Origin: JAGQWW01 sp041392845
GTDB lineage: Bacteria > Bacteroidota > Bacteroidia > Chitinophagales > Saprospiraceae
Length of the DNA stretch: 64,000 bases
Direction: 5' to 3'
NCBI GenBank assembly: GCA_041392845.1
Contig: JAWKLG010000024.1
Coordinates: forward strand, 44,898-108,897
Below are positions 45,043 to 52,901 of the stretch, one piece after another; within the stretch, counting starts at the first letter, position 1; every line of letters begins with the position of its first letter. The position numbers were made by a program, and so were the translations under genes. The notes under the pieces were generated by a model. That model was not told the DNA's origin and did not search any database. It saw nothing but the letters and a program-made list of their open reading frames with translations.

Positions 45043-45110
45043 GGGCTGGGGGCTGGGTTTTAGGGGCTGGGTACTAGGTACTAGGTTCTAGGTGCTGGTT
45101 TGCTCGTAAG
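45039..45110 (+). repeat. CTAGGGG/CTGGGTA heptanucleotide array starting at a stop codon
   Basis: CT (once TT) recurs at 45039, 45046, 45053, 45060, 45067, 45074, 45081, 45088 and 45095, nine units exactly 7 bp apart. The first unit contains the TAG stop codon (45040-45042). G-runs of 3-5 give a G-quadruplex-type motif. A GCTCG unit follows near 45102. Confidence 0.88.
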
Positions 45111-45152
45111 TTAGACGCTGGACAATGGATTCTGGTGCTTCTTGAGCTAGTC

Positions 45153-45186
45153 ACTCGTCATTCGTCACTCGAAACTCGTCATTCCC
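45153..45186. repeat. ACTCGTN heptanucleotide array
   Basis: TCG recurs at 45155, 45162, 45169 and 45176, exactly 7 bp apart, then a degenerate unit at 45183. It runs directly into the first REP-like palindrome. Confidence 0.8.
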
Positions 45187-45188
45187 AC

Positions 45189-45424
45189 TGACCCCATCGG
45201 GGTCACATATTACTGGGAGCTGGGTACTAGGTTCTAGGGGCTAGGCGCTCGTGGCTCGTTGGCTGGATGCTTGATCTTGGACTCTGGATCCTGGATATTG
45301 GTTTTTCTTGAACTCGCCATTCGTCACTCGTAACTCTTCATTTATCATTTGCTCTGACCCCATTGGGGTCACCTATCTCAACCCAGGCTGCAATAAAAAA
45401 TCCCAATGACCCTGTAGGGGTCAC
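45189..45424. repeat. three copies of a 17-bp palindrome (REP-like)
   Basis: TGACCCCATCGGGGTCA (45189-45205), TGACCCCATTGGGGTCA (45355-45371) and TGACCCTGTAGGGGTCA (45408-45424). Each is followed by CA or CC and then TAT within a few bases. The 7-bp arms are perfect in two copies, with one G-U-type change in the third. Heptanucleotide units of three families lie between copies 1 and 2. Confidence 0.75.
45312..45337. repeat. ACTCGTN heptanucleotide array, second copy
   Basis: TCG recurs at 45314, 45321 and 45328, then TCT at 45335, exactly 7 bp apart. It is preceded by a looser TGGATCT-type run (45267-45300). Confidence 0.7.
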
Positions 45425-45449
45425 ATATGACTGCGGGGTCAATGCCAAA

Positions 45450-45470
45450 GGCTAACGGCTAACGGCTAAC
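45450..45470. repeat. GGCTAAC heptanucleotide array
   Basis: Three perfect tandem copies of GGCTAAC, followed by GGCC. It lies 41 nt upstream of the thioesterase start codon. Confidence 0.85.
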
Positions 45471-45511
45471 GGCCAAACTAATTTTCTTATCTTTCCAAAA
45501 AAATCCAAACT

Positions 45512-45925
45512 ATGGAAAAACACGAAGCGGTAGTCAAGAAGATGTACGACAATGATGCTTTTAGTCAGTGGCTGGGGATTGAGCTGGTGGATTTGAGGCC
45601 TGGGTATTGCAAATTGAAAATGACGGTAAGAGAAGAAATGACCAATGGGTTTTCAATAGCTCATGGAGGAATAACCTATTCACTGGCAGATAGCGCCCTG
45701 GCTTTCGCCAGCAATGGACATGGACGGATGGCGGTGAGTGTGGAGACCTCCATTTCACATACCGTTTCAGTAAAAACCGGTGATGAGATAGTGGCAGAGG
45801 CCATTGAAGAGCATCTATCCAATAAGATTGGGATTTATAAGATTACAATCACCAACCAAAATGAACAGATTGTCGGTCTGTTCAAGGGAACGGTTTATCG
45901 TACAAGTAAGGAATGGGATGTCTGA
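45512..45925 (+). CDS. PaaI-type hotdog-fold thioesterase
   Basis: A 137-residue cytoplasmic enzyme of the hotdog fold. The family mark is MTNGFSIAHGGITYSLADSALAFASN, followed by SVETSISHTVSVKTGDEIVAEA. PaaI-type enzymes hydrolyse acyl- or aryl-CoA thioesters, often hydroxyphenylacetyl-CoA, but the substrate cannot be told here. Length is typical (about 140). The ATG at 45512 follows a weak promoter-like TATCTTTC (45488-45495). No phenylacetate operon surrounds it. Confidence 0.88.
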   Translation: MEKHEAVVKKMYDNDAFSQWLGIELVDLRPGYCKLKMTVREEMTNGFSIAHGGITYSLADSALAFASNGHGRMAVSVETSISHTVSVKTGDEIVAEAIEEHLSNKIGIYKITITNQNEQIVGLFKGTVYRTSKEWDV

Positions 45926-45975
45926 ATCGTGTCAATTTTTAGGCAATTCAAAGGCAGCTATTCCGATTCCATTTT

Positions 45976-45983
45976 TACCTTTG
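45976..45983 (+). promoter_or_regulatory. -7 promoter element of the beta-barrel gene
   Basis: TACCTTTG matches TAnnTTTG and lies 14 nt before the ATG at 45998. The -33 element is unclear. Confidence 0.4.
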
Positions 45984-45997
45984 TCAAAAATTAGAAA

Positions 45998-46600
45998 ATG
46001 AAGCAAATCATCCGCATTGCATTTTTACTCCTGGTTGTAGCCATAGCTTTTCCAAATGAGGCTCAGGCGCAACGCAAAAAAAAGAAAAGCAGTAAGTCCG
46101 AATCCAGCTTTGATTTGAAGAAACAATTGTGGTATGGAGGAGGATTTATCCTGGGATTTGGTTCCTACCAAAATCAATTTTCCATTCCTGCAAGTTCTTT
46201 TCAAGTTGGTGTTTCACCAATGGTTGGTTATAAAATCACGCCTTGGTTGTCAGCAGGACCTAGATTGGATTTCACCTATTCCAACGAACGAATCGGAAAT
46301 CCTGCCTTTGCAAAATACAATGGCTTCTTGTATGGTGTAGGTCCATTTATCAGAGCAAAAACTAATTTTAAGGTTTTTGGCCATTTTGAATATCAACTCT
46401 TGTTCCTTACGGAAAAAGAAAAAAACACAGGAGAAAAAAGGTCAGATTCTACAGAACGAGCCTTTGTGGGTGTCGGCTATAATGATACTGCTCCTCGAGG
46501 ATTATGGGGGTATGAAATTTATGTCACTTACGATGTACTCGCTCCAACAGATGGACCGATTCCATTAGGATATCGATTTGGGATCACTTACAACTTCTAA
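45998..46600 (+). CDS. hypothetical outer-membrane beta-barrel protein
   Basis: A 200-residue exported protein. It has a signal peptide (IAFLLLVVAIAFPNEAQAQ), a short basic stretch of Arg, Lys and Ser, then alternating hydrophobic strands (QLWYGGGFILGFGS, FQVGVSPMVGYKITPWLSAGPRLDF) ending in the aromatic GYRFGITYNF. It looks like a small porin-like or OmpX-sized barrel with no known role. Monocistronic: its own -7 element at 45976 and a strong terminator at 46622. Confidence 0.7.
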   Translation: MKQIIRIAFLLLVVAIAFPNEAQAQRKKKKSSKSESSFDLKKQLWYGGGFILGFGSYQNQFSIPASSFQVGVSPMVGYKITPWLSAGPRLDFTYSNERIGNPAFAKYNGFLYGVGPFIRAKTNFKVFGHFEYQLLFLTEKEKNTGEKRSDSTERAFVGVGYNDTAPRGLWGYEIYVTYDVLAPTDGPIPLGYRFGITYNF

Positions 46601-46621
46601 GTAACCCGCTTTTTGTACCTT

Positions 46622-46664
46622 AAAGGCGAATCGGCAATGAAGCCGATTCGCCTTTATTGTTTTT
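46622..46664 (+). terminator. rho-independent terminator
   Basis: AAAGGCGAATCGGC (46622-46635) and GCCGATTCGCCTTT (46642-46655) form a perfect 14-bp stem with a 6-nt loop. An interrupted T-run follows. It ends directly at the start codon of the DUF255 gene. Confidence 0.92.
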
Positions 46665-48782
46665 ATGAGATTTTCAGTACTCCTATTATTAATAAGCTTT
46701 CAATTTTCAGCCTGTAAAACAAGCGATCAGGAAAAGGAATTTACCTATTCGAATGGGCTTATCAATGAATCTTCCCCCTACCTCCTGGAACATGCCCACA
46801 ATCCCGTAAACTGGTATCCCTGGAAAGAAGAAGCTTTAGAAAAAGCCAAAAAGGAAAATAAATTACTAGTCATCAGCATCGGCTATGCGGCCTGCCATTG
46901 GTGTCATGTGATGGAAAAACAGTCCTTTTCAGATACGGTCGTTGCCAACCTAATGAATGAAAACTTCATTTCAATAAAAGTTGACAGGGAAGAGCGGCCG
47001 GATGTGGACGATGTATATATGAGTGCTTGTTTGTTATCCGGAAATGGACATTGTGGATGGCCTTTGAATGTTTTCGCCTTACCTGATGGCAGGCCGGTTT
47101 GGGCAGGAACCTATTTTCCAAAAAAACAATGGCTGGAAATTCTGACTTACTTCCGAGACCTCTATGAAAATGAACCTTTGAAGTTGGAATCCTACGCAGA
47201 TGAATTGCAATCCGGGATAAATCTGGAAGAGACCCCTCCTATTTTAAAAAATCAAAATGCATCCAAAAAAATCCCATTGAAAGGTTTGATCAACAACTTC
47301 CTTTTGCAGGCTGATTTTGAAAGGGGAGGCACCAGAGTAGGTGCTCCAAAATTCCCTATGCCGGGAGTATGGAGCAGTTTGTTGAAATATGATTTTTATA
47401 AAAAAGATAGTATAAGTAAGAAAGCAATTGAAATAAGTTTGGAAAAAATGGCTCGAGGTGCCATCCATGACCAACTGGGCGGAGGATTTTCAAGATATGC
47501 TACAGATGAGAATTGGAATATACCTCATTTTGAAAAAATGTTGTACGATAATGCATTGATGATAAGCCTTTATGCCAATGCATTTAAAGCTTACCAGAAT
47601 CCATTTTTCAAAGACATTTTTACAAAAAATATTGAATTTATAAGAAGAGAACTGACCAGCCCTGAAGGAGGATTTTATGCATCCTTAAACGCTGATAGTG
47701 AAGGAGAGGAAGGAAAATATTATGTATGGACGGAAAAAGAACTGAAGTCTATTTTTAAGGATGAAAAAACCTTTCAGCTGGTCAGGCAGAGGTTTGGGAC
47801 CCGAGCAGGAGGAAATTGGGAGTTGGGAAAAAATACTTTAATGCTTGCAAAAGATCAGAAATCATTGGCTGAGGAATATGGAATTTCAGAGGAGGAAATG
47901 AAAAGAAAACTCAAAAGCATTGACTCTACCCTATTTGCTATTCGCTCCAAAAGAGTTAAACCCGATTTGGATCATAAAATCGTGTCTTCTTGGAATGGCC
48001 TAATGGTTTCAGCACTATGTGATGCTTATGAAGCTTTGGGTGATGAAAACTACCTAAACATGGCAAGCAGGGGCATGGAATTTATAAAATCGTCCTTGTT
48101 TAAAAATGGAATTCTTTATCGTTCTGTCGCAGGCGGAAATCTGAGTAACGGAGGATTTCTGGATGATTATGCTACAGTCATTATTGCTTGTGGAGATTTA
48201 TATGAAAGCAGTGGTGAGGAGAAGTGGCTGCATTTAGGAGATCAATTAACTCAAAAGGCACTGGAGTTGTTTGGCAATCCTGGCCATCCACTTTTTTATT
48301 ATCATGATGGCAAAGACAAAAACCTGATTGCAAGAAAAACGGAATGGACGGATAATGTAATACCTTCTTCCAATGCATTATTTGCGCAAGCTTTATTCAG
48401 TATGGGAACATTTTTAAGTCAGGAAGAATGGAAAACAAGGGCTTTTGAAATGGTTCATGCAGTTTTGAATCAGCAGGAAAGAGAACTTCATTTTTACGAT
48501 ACCTACCAATGGGCCAGCCTTGCATTGCAAATACAAAATCCCGTTTTGGAAATCGCGATTTCCGGTGAGCAATATTTAAAGCAATTAAATAGCCTTCAGG
48601 CAACTTATCAACCGGATATTTTTTATTTTGGAAGCAAGGGTGAATCAGAACTCGAAATTTTAAAAAATAAATTCATCGAAGGCCAAACCACGATTTATGT
48701 TTGTAGGGATCGGGTTTGTCGTCTTCCGGTCACCTCTTTAGATGATGCATTTAAATTAATACAGAAGGAAAGACTTAACTAA
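46665..48782 (+). CDS. DUF255 thioredoxin-domain lipoprotein (YyaL/SPATA20-like)
   Basis: A 705-residue protein. It has a lipoprotein signal (LLISFQFSACK, Cys17), then a thioredoxin-like DUF255 domain with NPVNWYPWKEEALEKAKKENK and the CHWCHVM motif. An alpha/alpha-barrel region follows (from about residue 190, with GGFSRYATDENWNIPHFEKMLYDNA) and KIVSSWNGLMVSALCDAYEALG. It matches the YyaL/SPATA20 family, whose members are usually cytosolic; a lipoprotein form is a variation. The molecular role of the family is not established. The ATG is embedded in the tail of the preceding terminator, so the leader is short or transcription starts upstream. Confidence 0.88.
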   Translation: MRFSVLLLLISFQFSACKTSDQEKEFTYSNGLINESSPYLLEHAHNPVNWYPWKEEALEKAKKENKLLVISIGYAACHWCHVMEKQSFSDTVVANLMNENFISIKVDREERPDVDDVYMSACLLSGNGHCGWPLNVFALPDGRPVWAGTYFPKKQWLEILTYFRDLYENEPLKLESYADELQSGINLEETPPILKNQNASKKIPLKGLINNFLLQADFERGGTRVGAPKFPMPGVWSSLLKYDFYKKDSISKKAIEISLEKMARGAIHDQLGGGFSRYATDENWNIPHFEKMLYDNALMISLYANAFKAYQNPFFKDIFTKNIEFIRRELTSPEGGFYASLNADSEGEEGKYYVWTEKELKSIFKDEKTFQLVRQRFGTRAGGNWELGKNTLMLAKDQKSLAEEYGISEEEMKRKLKSIDSTLFAIRSKRVKPDLDHKIVSSWNGLMVSALCDAYEALGDENYLNMASRGMEFIKSSLFKNGILYRSVAGGNLSNGGFLDDYATVIIACGDLYESSGEEKWLHLGDQLTQKALELFGNPGHPLFYYHDGKDKNLIARKTEWTDNVIPSSNALFAQALFSMGTFLSQEEWKTRAFEMVHAVLNQQERELHFYDTYQWASLALQIQNPVLEIAISGEQYLKQLNSLQATYQPDIFYFGSKGESELEILKNKFIEGQTTIYVCRDRVCRLPVTSLDDAFKLIQKERLN

Positions 48783-48813
48783 AATTTTATAAAGGTATTC
48801 GGGCTCTATTGAC

Positions 48814-48821
48814 TACCTTTG
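48814..48821 (+). promoter_or_regulatory. -7 promoter element of the lamin-tail protein gene
   Basis: TACCTTTG matches TAnnTTTG and lies 27 nt before the ATG at 48848. The -33 element is unclear. Confidence 0.45.
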
Positions 48822-48847
48822 CGGAAAATTTTACAACCAATATAACC

Positions 48848-49930
48848 ATGAAAAGATTTTTTACACTAGCAGTAGTTGTTTTCGCACTTTCCCCATTGTT
48901 TGCTCAGGATTGTGGCGAATTATTCATTTCAGAATATGTAGAAGGATACGGTAACAACCGTGCCCTTGAATTATACAATCCTACCAATCAGGTGATTGAC
49001 TTGTCTCAGTATTCTGTTGGAAGATTTTCAAATGGAAGCACAGAATTTACAGGGGTACAAATTCCAAATGGTAATTTTATTCAGCCTTATGATGTATTTG
49101 TTATCGTAATTGACAAAAGGGATTCATTGGGTACTGGTTTAGAAACACCAATCTGGAATGGTTACCAGGTTTGGGATGTATGTCTTGATGCCGTTACTGG
49201 AGAGCCAATTATCGATTCTTTAACCATGGATACCGTTTATTGTGTTCAATACAATTCAGATGGTTCGCCAATGGTAGGTACTGAGTACAATGACTTCCTT
49301 GATTTGGAAGGAAAAGGAGACGTCTTTTTGACTCCTGTTTACAATATCAACAATGCCCTTTATTGGAATGGTAATGATGCAGTAGCTTTAATTAAAGGTA
49401 CAGAAGTTGCCGGAGATGGCTCCAACATAATTGACGTAATCGGTGTAATCGGTGAAGACCCGGAAAATACAATCGGACAACCAGCATGGACCAATGATAC
49501 AGGAAGATGGATGACCGCTGATGCATCTTTACAAAGAAAAGAGGAGATCAAGGGAGGTACAGGACCTGTAGTTGCTGTACTTGGTAATACATTTGATTAC
49601 ACTCAATGGAACCGTTTCCCTAAAAACTACTTCCAAAATCTTCAGTCTCACGAATCTGTATGTGAGAATGTATCTACGGTTAATTTAAATCAAGGAGAGG
49701 TAAAAGTGTATCCAAATCCGGTTTCAGGAAACGAAATCACCTTGGAATCTCCATTCCAAATGAATTCAATCGTTGTTTTTGATCTTGCAGGAAGAAAAGT
49801 ATTCCAGCAAAATCTGGGTCAAAATTCAGGCAGCATTCAAATCAACCTGGGCAACCTTCAGAAAGGTATGTACAATATGGTAATTGACCTGGGTGAAAAT
49901 GGTATGATATCTCAGAAGTTAGTTAAATAA
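48848..49930 (+). CDS. secreted lamin-tail-domain protein with T9SS sorting domain
   Basis: A 360-residue protein from the ATG at 48848, which starts a clear signal peptide (KRFFTLAVVVFALSPLFAQ). A frame from 48809 adds residues upstream of the promoter and is rejected. The lamin-tail fold is at about 22-130 (CGELFISEYVEGYGNNRALELYNPTNQVIDLSQYSVGRFSNGS), with a further DNA/RNA non-specific endonuclease-like extension not evident. The last ~75 residues are a T9SS type-A sorting domain (VKVYPNPVSGNEITLESPF, VVFDLAGRKVFQQ, MYNMVIDLGENGMISQKLVK). Probably a secreted adhesin or substrate-binding protein. Confidence 0.87.
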   Translation: MKRFFTLAVVVFALSPLFAQDCGELFISEYVEGYGNNRALELYNPTNQVIDLSQYSVGRFSNGSTEFTGVQIPNGNFIQPYDVFVIVIDKRDSLGTGLETPIWNGYQVWDVCLDAVTGEPIIDSLTMDTVYCVQYNSDGSPMVGTEYNDFLDLEGKGDVFLTPVYNINNALYWNGNDAVALIKGTEVAGDGSNIIDVIGVIGEDPENTIGQPAWTNDTGRWMTADASLQRKEEIKGGTGPVVAVLGNTFDYTQWNRFPKNYFQNLQSHESVCENVSTVNLNQGEVKVYPNPVSGNEITLESPFQMNSIVVFDLAGRKVFQQNLGQNSGSIQINLGNLQKGMYNMVIDLGENGMISQKLVK

Positions 49931-49961
49931 AGGCTATCCCAAAAAAATAAATGTAGAGTTA

Positions 49962-49992
49962 GAAACGGCGCAAATGGCGTCGTTTCTTTTTT
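49962..49992 (+). terminator. rho-independent terminator
   Basis: GAAACGGCGC and GCGTCGTTTC form a stem with one mismatch and a short loop, followed by TTTTTT. It separates the lamin-tail gene from the TonB receptor gene. Confidence 0.8.
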
Positions 49993-50004
49993 AAATCTAT
50001 CCTA

Positions 50005-52725
50005 ATGAAAATTTTCGGAACCACACTTGCGCTTCTATTTTGCTCCATCTCACTTTGGAGCCAGACCTATACCCTTTCAGGAATTGTACAAGACGATGCA
50101 ACCGGAGAACCGCTCATCGGAGCCACCATTACTTCCGGAGAAGCAGGAACTGTTACTGACTTTGACGGGGGATTCAGCATTGAATTACCTGCCGGATCAC
50201 AGGAAGTCACATTCTCCTACGTAGCCTACTCTGCCAAAACCGAAACCTTTGAAATGGATGGCAACAAAAGAGTAGAAATCAACCTCGAAGGAATGGTTTT
50301 AAATGAGGTGGTTGTAGTTGCCGATATTGCAAAAGAACGCGAAACTCCGGTGGCATTTTCTACGATTCCAAGTATCAAGTTGAAGGAGGAATTGGCCTCG
50401 CAGGATCTTCCTATGATACTAAACAGCACTCCCGGAGCATATGCTACCCAATCAGGTGGCGGCGATGGCGATGCCAGGGTAACGATTCGAGGATTTAACC
50501 AACGAAATGTAGCTGTGATGATTGATGGTGTTCCGGTCAATGACATGGAAAATGGCTGGGTGTATTGGTCAAACTGGTTTGGACTGGATTTGGTTACTCA
50601 AACCATGCAAGTTCAAAGAGGATTGGGTGCTTCCAAATTGTCGATACCTTCAATCGGAGGGACTATCAACATCCTTACCAGGGGAATCGATGCCAAGAAA
50701 ACGGTTTCTTTAAAGCAAGAAGTTGGAAACAATGGCTATACGCGTTCAGATATAGCTCTGAGCTCAGGCAGGTTAAAAAGTGGTTGGGCATTTTCGGGAG
50801 TTGCATCTTACAAAAGAGGAGATGGATGGGTGGACGGAACTTACACTGAAGGTGTTTTTTATTACCTGCGTATTGACAAACAGTTAGGGAATCATCTTAT
50901 AAGTTTGCAAGGTTATGGAGCTCCTCAAAAACATGGTCAGCGTGCATTTACAACGGCCATTACTGTAACAGATACTGCTTATGCAAGGGATCTGGGTTTT
51001 ACGGATGAAGATATTTTTACAACCGACAATTATCTTGGATTAGACAGAGGAAGAAGGTACAATCAACATTGGGGAATGCTCAATGGTGAATTGTACAATA
51101 CAGCCAGCAATTATTACCATAAACCTCAAATAAGTTTGCGTCACAGTTGGCAGGCAAATGAAAAATTGTTCTGGTCGAATGTTGCTTATTTGTCTCTTGG
51201 AAATGGTGGTGGAACAGGAACGGAAGGTAGGTTTTCCAATATGATTTTACCCAATGGGCAATTCAATCTGGATTCCATTGCAACCTTGAATGCAAAAGGA
51301 ACATTTTTAAAACCTGAAGGAAAGTCAGAGAGGATCATTCGTACCAGTGTCAACAATCACTTTTGGACCGGAATACTTTCTACCCTTCAATACGATTGGA
51401 ACAAAAATTTAAAAATCTCAGGAGGTATTGATGGCCGTTATTATCGGGGTGATCACTATCGCGAAGTGTACGACCTTTTGGGTGGAGACTATTTTACAGG
51501 TGTAGGTAATTTGAGAATTGACCAGGCCCAGGCCAGATTGGTAGAAGGAGATAGGTATGATTACAACAATAGCGGTTTTGTAAGTTGGATGGGAGGATTT
51601 GCATTGGCAGAATGGAAAAACGAACGTTGGTCTGTTTTTGCAAATGTTTCTTCAGCTGTTTCAGGTTATAAAATGATCGATTATTTCAAGCCAAAGGTGG
51701 TCAATCTTGCAGATACTACGGTTTATGTTAGTTATAATTCTGATGCCATCGTGAATGGCACCACTTATACTTTGGATTCTCCGGAAGCGAAAAACCAAAC
51801 CATTGATTGGGTTTATGTTCCAACTTATACGTTCAAAGCCGGAGCTTCATACAACATCAATAAACAACACAATGTATTTTTCAACACGGGTTACCTTTCC
51901 AAAGCCCAAAGGTTTACCAATGTAATCAACGATAGCCGTAACAATCCAAGACAACCCATCAAGGTCTTTTCCAATTATGACAATGAAATTATTCAGGCCG
52001 TTGAATTAGGATACAGCTTTAGCTCACCGGTTTTTTCAGCCAACTTGAATGCCTATTATACCAATTGGGAAAACAAGCCTTTGGATTTTGCTGTACAAGC
52101 ACCACTTCCTGATAATCCTGAAGAAACTGTACCTGTTAACATTCCCGGTATTGATGCATTGCATCAAGGTATTGAGCTTGACTTTGCCTACAAGCCCACT
52201 TCCAGACTGACCATTGAAGGATTGGCATCTGTGGGTGACTGGATATGGAACTCTGCTAATACTGCAACCATCACCATTCCGGAACAAAATACAGAAATCA
52301 CTTATGACTTTAATGCCAAGGGAGTGCATGTTGGAGGAGCAGCTCAATTGCAGTTTGGAGGTATGGTTCGATATGAGCCAATTAAAAACTGGTATGTAAA
52401 AGTAAAAGGAACCTGGTTTGGGAGAAATTTCTCTGATTTTCAACCAGAAAACCTCAGAGGCGAAAATGAAGGAAGAGAATCATGGCAGATGCCTGATTAT
52501 TTCTTAATGGATGTACATACCGGTTATTACTTTAAAGTAAACAAATGGCCTTGTAGTGTCAGGTTGAATATTTTGAACGTGTTGGATGCAACGTATATCT
52601 CTGATGCTCAAAACAATGACACCAGAGCACCGGGAATTACAGAGACTAATTTTGATGCACCTTCTGCTTCTGTTCACTTCGGCCAGGGATTGCGTTGGAA
52701 TGCTTCGTTTCAAATCAGCTTTTAG
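50005..52725 (+). CDS. TonB-dependent receptor with carboxypeptidase-regulatory-like domain
   Basis: A 906-residue outer-membrane receptor. It has a signal peptide (residues 1-20), a beta-sandwich domain (about 22-100, SGIVQDDATGEPLIGATITSGEAGTVTDFDGGF), a plug (about 120-235, VTIRGFNQRNVAVMIDGVPVNDMENGWVYWSNW) and a barrel ending in a terminal aromatic (WNASFQISF). The plug lacks the SusC box of glycan receptors, and no SusD gene is adjacent, so the ligand is unknown and glycan import is not supported. Monocistronic between a terminator (49962) and a repeat region. Confidence 0.9.
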   Translation: MKIFGTTLALLFCSISLWSQTYTLSGIVQDDATGEPLIGATITSGEAGTVTDFDGGFSIELPAGSQEVTFSYVAYSAKTETFEMDGNKRVEINLEGMVLNEVVVVADIAKERETPVAFSTIPSIKLKEELASQDLPMILNSTPGAYATQSGGGDGDARVTIRGFNQRNVAVMIDGVPVNDMENGWVYWSNWFGLDLVTQTMQVQRGLGASKLSIPSIGGTINILTRGIDAKKTVSLKQEVGNNGYTRSDIALSSGRLKSGWAFSGVASYKRGDGWVDGTYTEGVFYYLRIDKQLGNHLISLQGYGAPQKHGQRAFTTAITVTDTAYARDLGFTDEDIFTTDNYLGLDRGRRYNQHWGMLNGELYNTASNYYHKPQISLRHSWQANEKLFWSNVAYLSLGNGGGTGTEGRFSNMILPNGQFNLDSIATLNAKGTFLKPEGKSERIIRTSVNNHFWTGILSTLQYDWNKNLKISGGIDGRYYRGDHYREVYDLLGGDYFTGVGNLRIDQAQARLVEGDRYDYNNSGFVSWMGGFALAEWKNERWSVFANVSSAVSGYKMIDYFKPKVVNLADTTVYVSYNSDAIVNGTTYTLDSPEAKNQTIDWVYVPTYTFKAGASYNINKQHNVFFNTGYLSKAQRFTNVINDSRNNPRQPIKVFSNYDNEIIQAVELGYSFSSPVFSANLNAYYTNWENKPLDFAVQAPLPDNPEETVPVNIPGIDALHQGIELDFAYKPTSRLTIEGLASVGDWIWNSANTATITIPEQNTEITYDFNAKGVHVGGAAQLQFGGMVRYEPIKNWYVKVKGTWFGRNFSDFQPENLRGENEGRESWQMPDYFLMDVHTGYYFKVNKWPCSVRLNILNVLDATYISDAQNNDTRAPGITETNFDAPSASVHFGQGLRWNASFQISF

Positions 52726-52784
52726 AATCTCCCTATTACAGGTTGAAAAACTTGGGAGGTAGGGAATTGATTAGGCTTTGTTGA

Positions 52785-52814
52785 ATTTACGGTTTAAGGT
52801 TTACGATTTACGGG
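52785..52814. repeat. heptanucleotide-period array (TTACGNN)
   Basis: TTAC or TTAA recurs at 52787, 52794, 52801 and 52808, exactly 7 bp apart. It lies about 60 nt past the receptor stop codon, on its coding strand. Confidence 0.75.
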
Positions 52815-52830
52815 GCTTTTAAATGAAGCA

Positions 52831-52865
52831 TAGCGAATAGCGAATAGCGAATAGCGAATAGCGAA
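52831..52865. repeat. five perfect tandem copies of TAGCGAA
   Basis: TAGCGAA repeats five times without error (52831-52865), 36 bp before the rlmI start codon. Its reverse complement TTCGCTA is the TTCGNNN unit of the arrays at 836, 10556 and 24115. Confidence 0.95.
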
Positions 52866-52901
52866 ACCAACAGAGAACAATCCTAACGGTTATAAAATAG
52901 C

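Noticed and set aside
16407..45110. heptanucleotide arrays read as CRISPR
   Set aside because: Units are 7 bp with no spacers of constant length and no cas genes are present.
50005..52725. SusC-type glycan uptake locus
   Set aside because: No SusD gene is adjacent and the plug does not look like SusC; it is annotated only as a TonB receptor.
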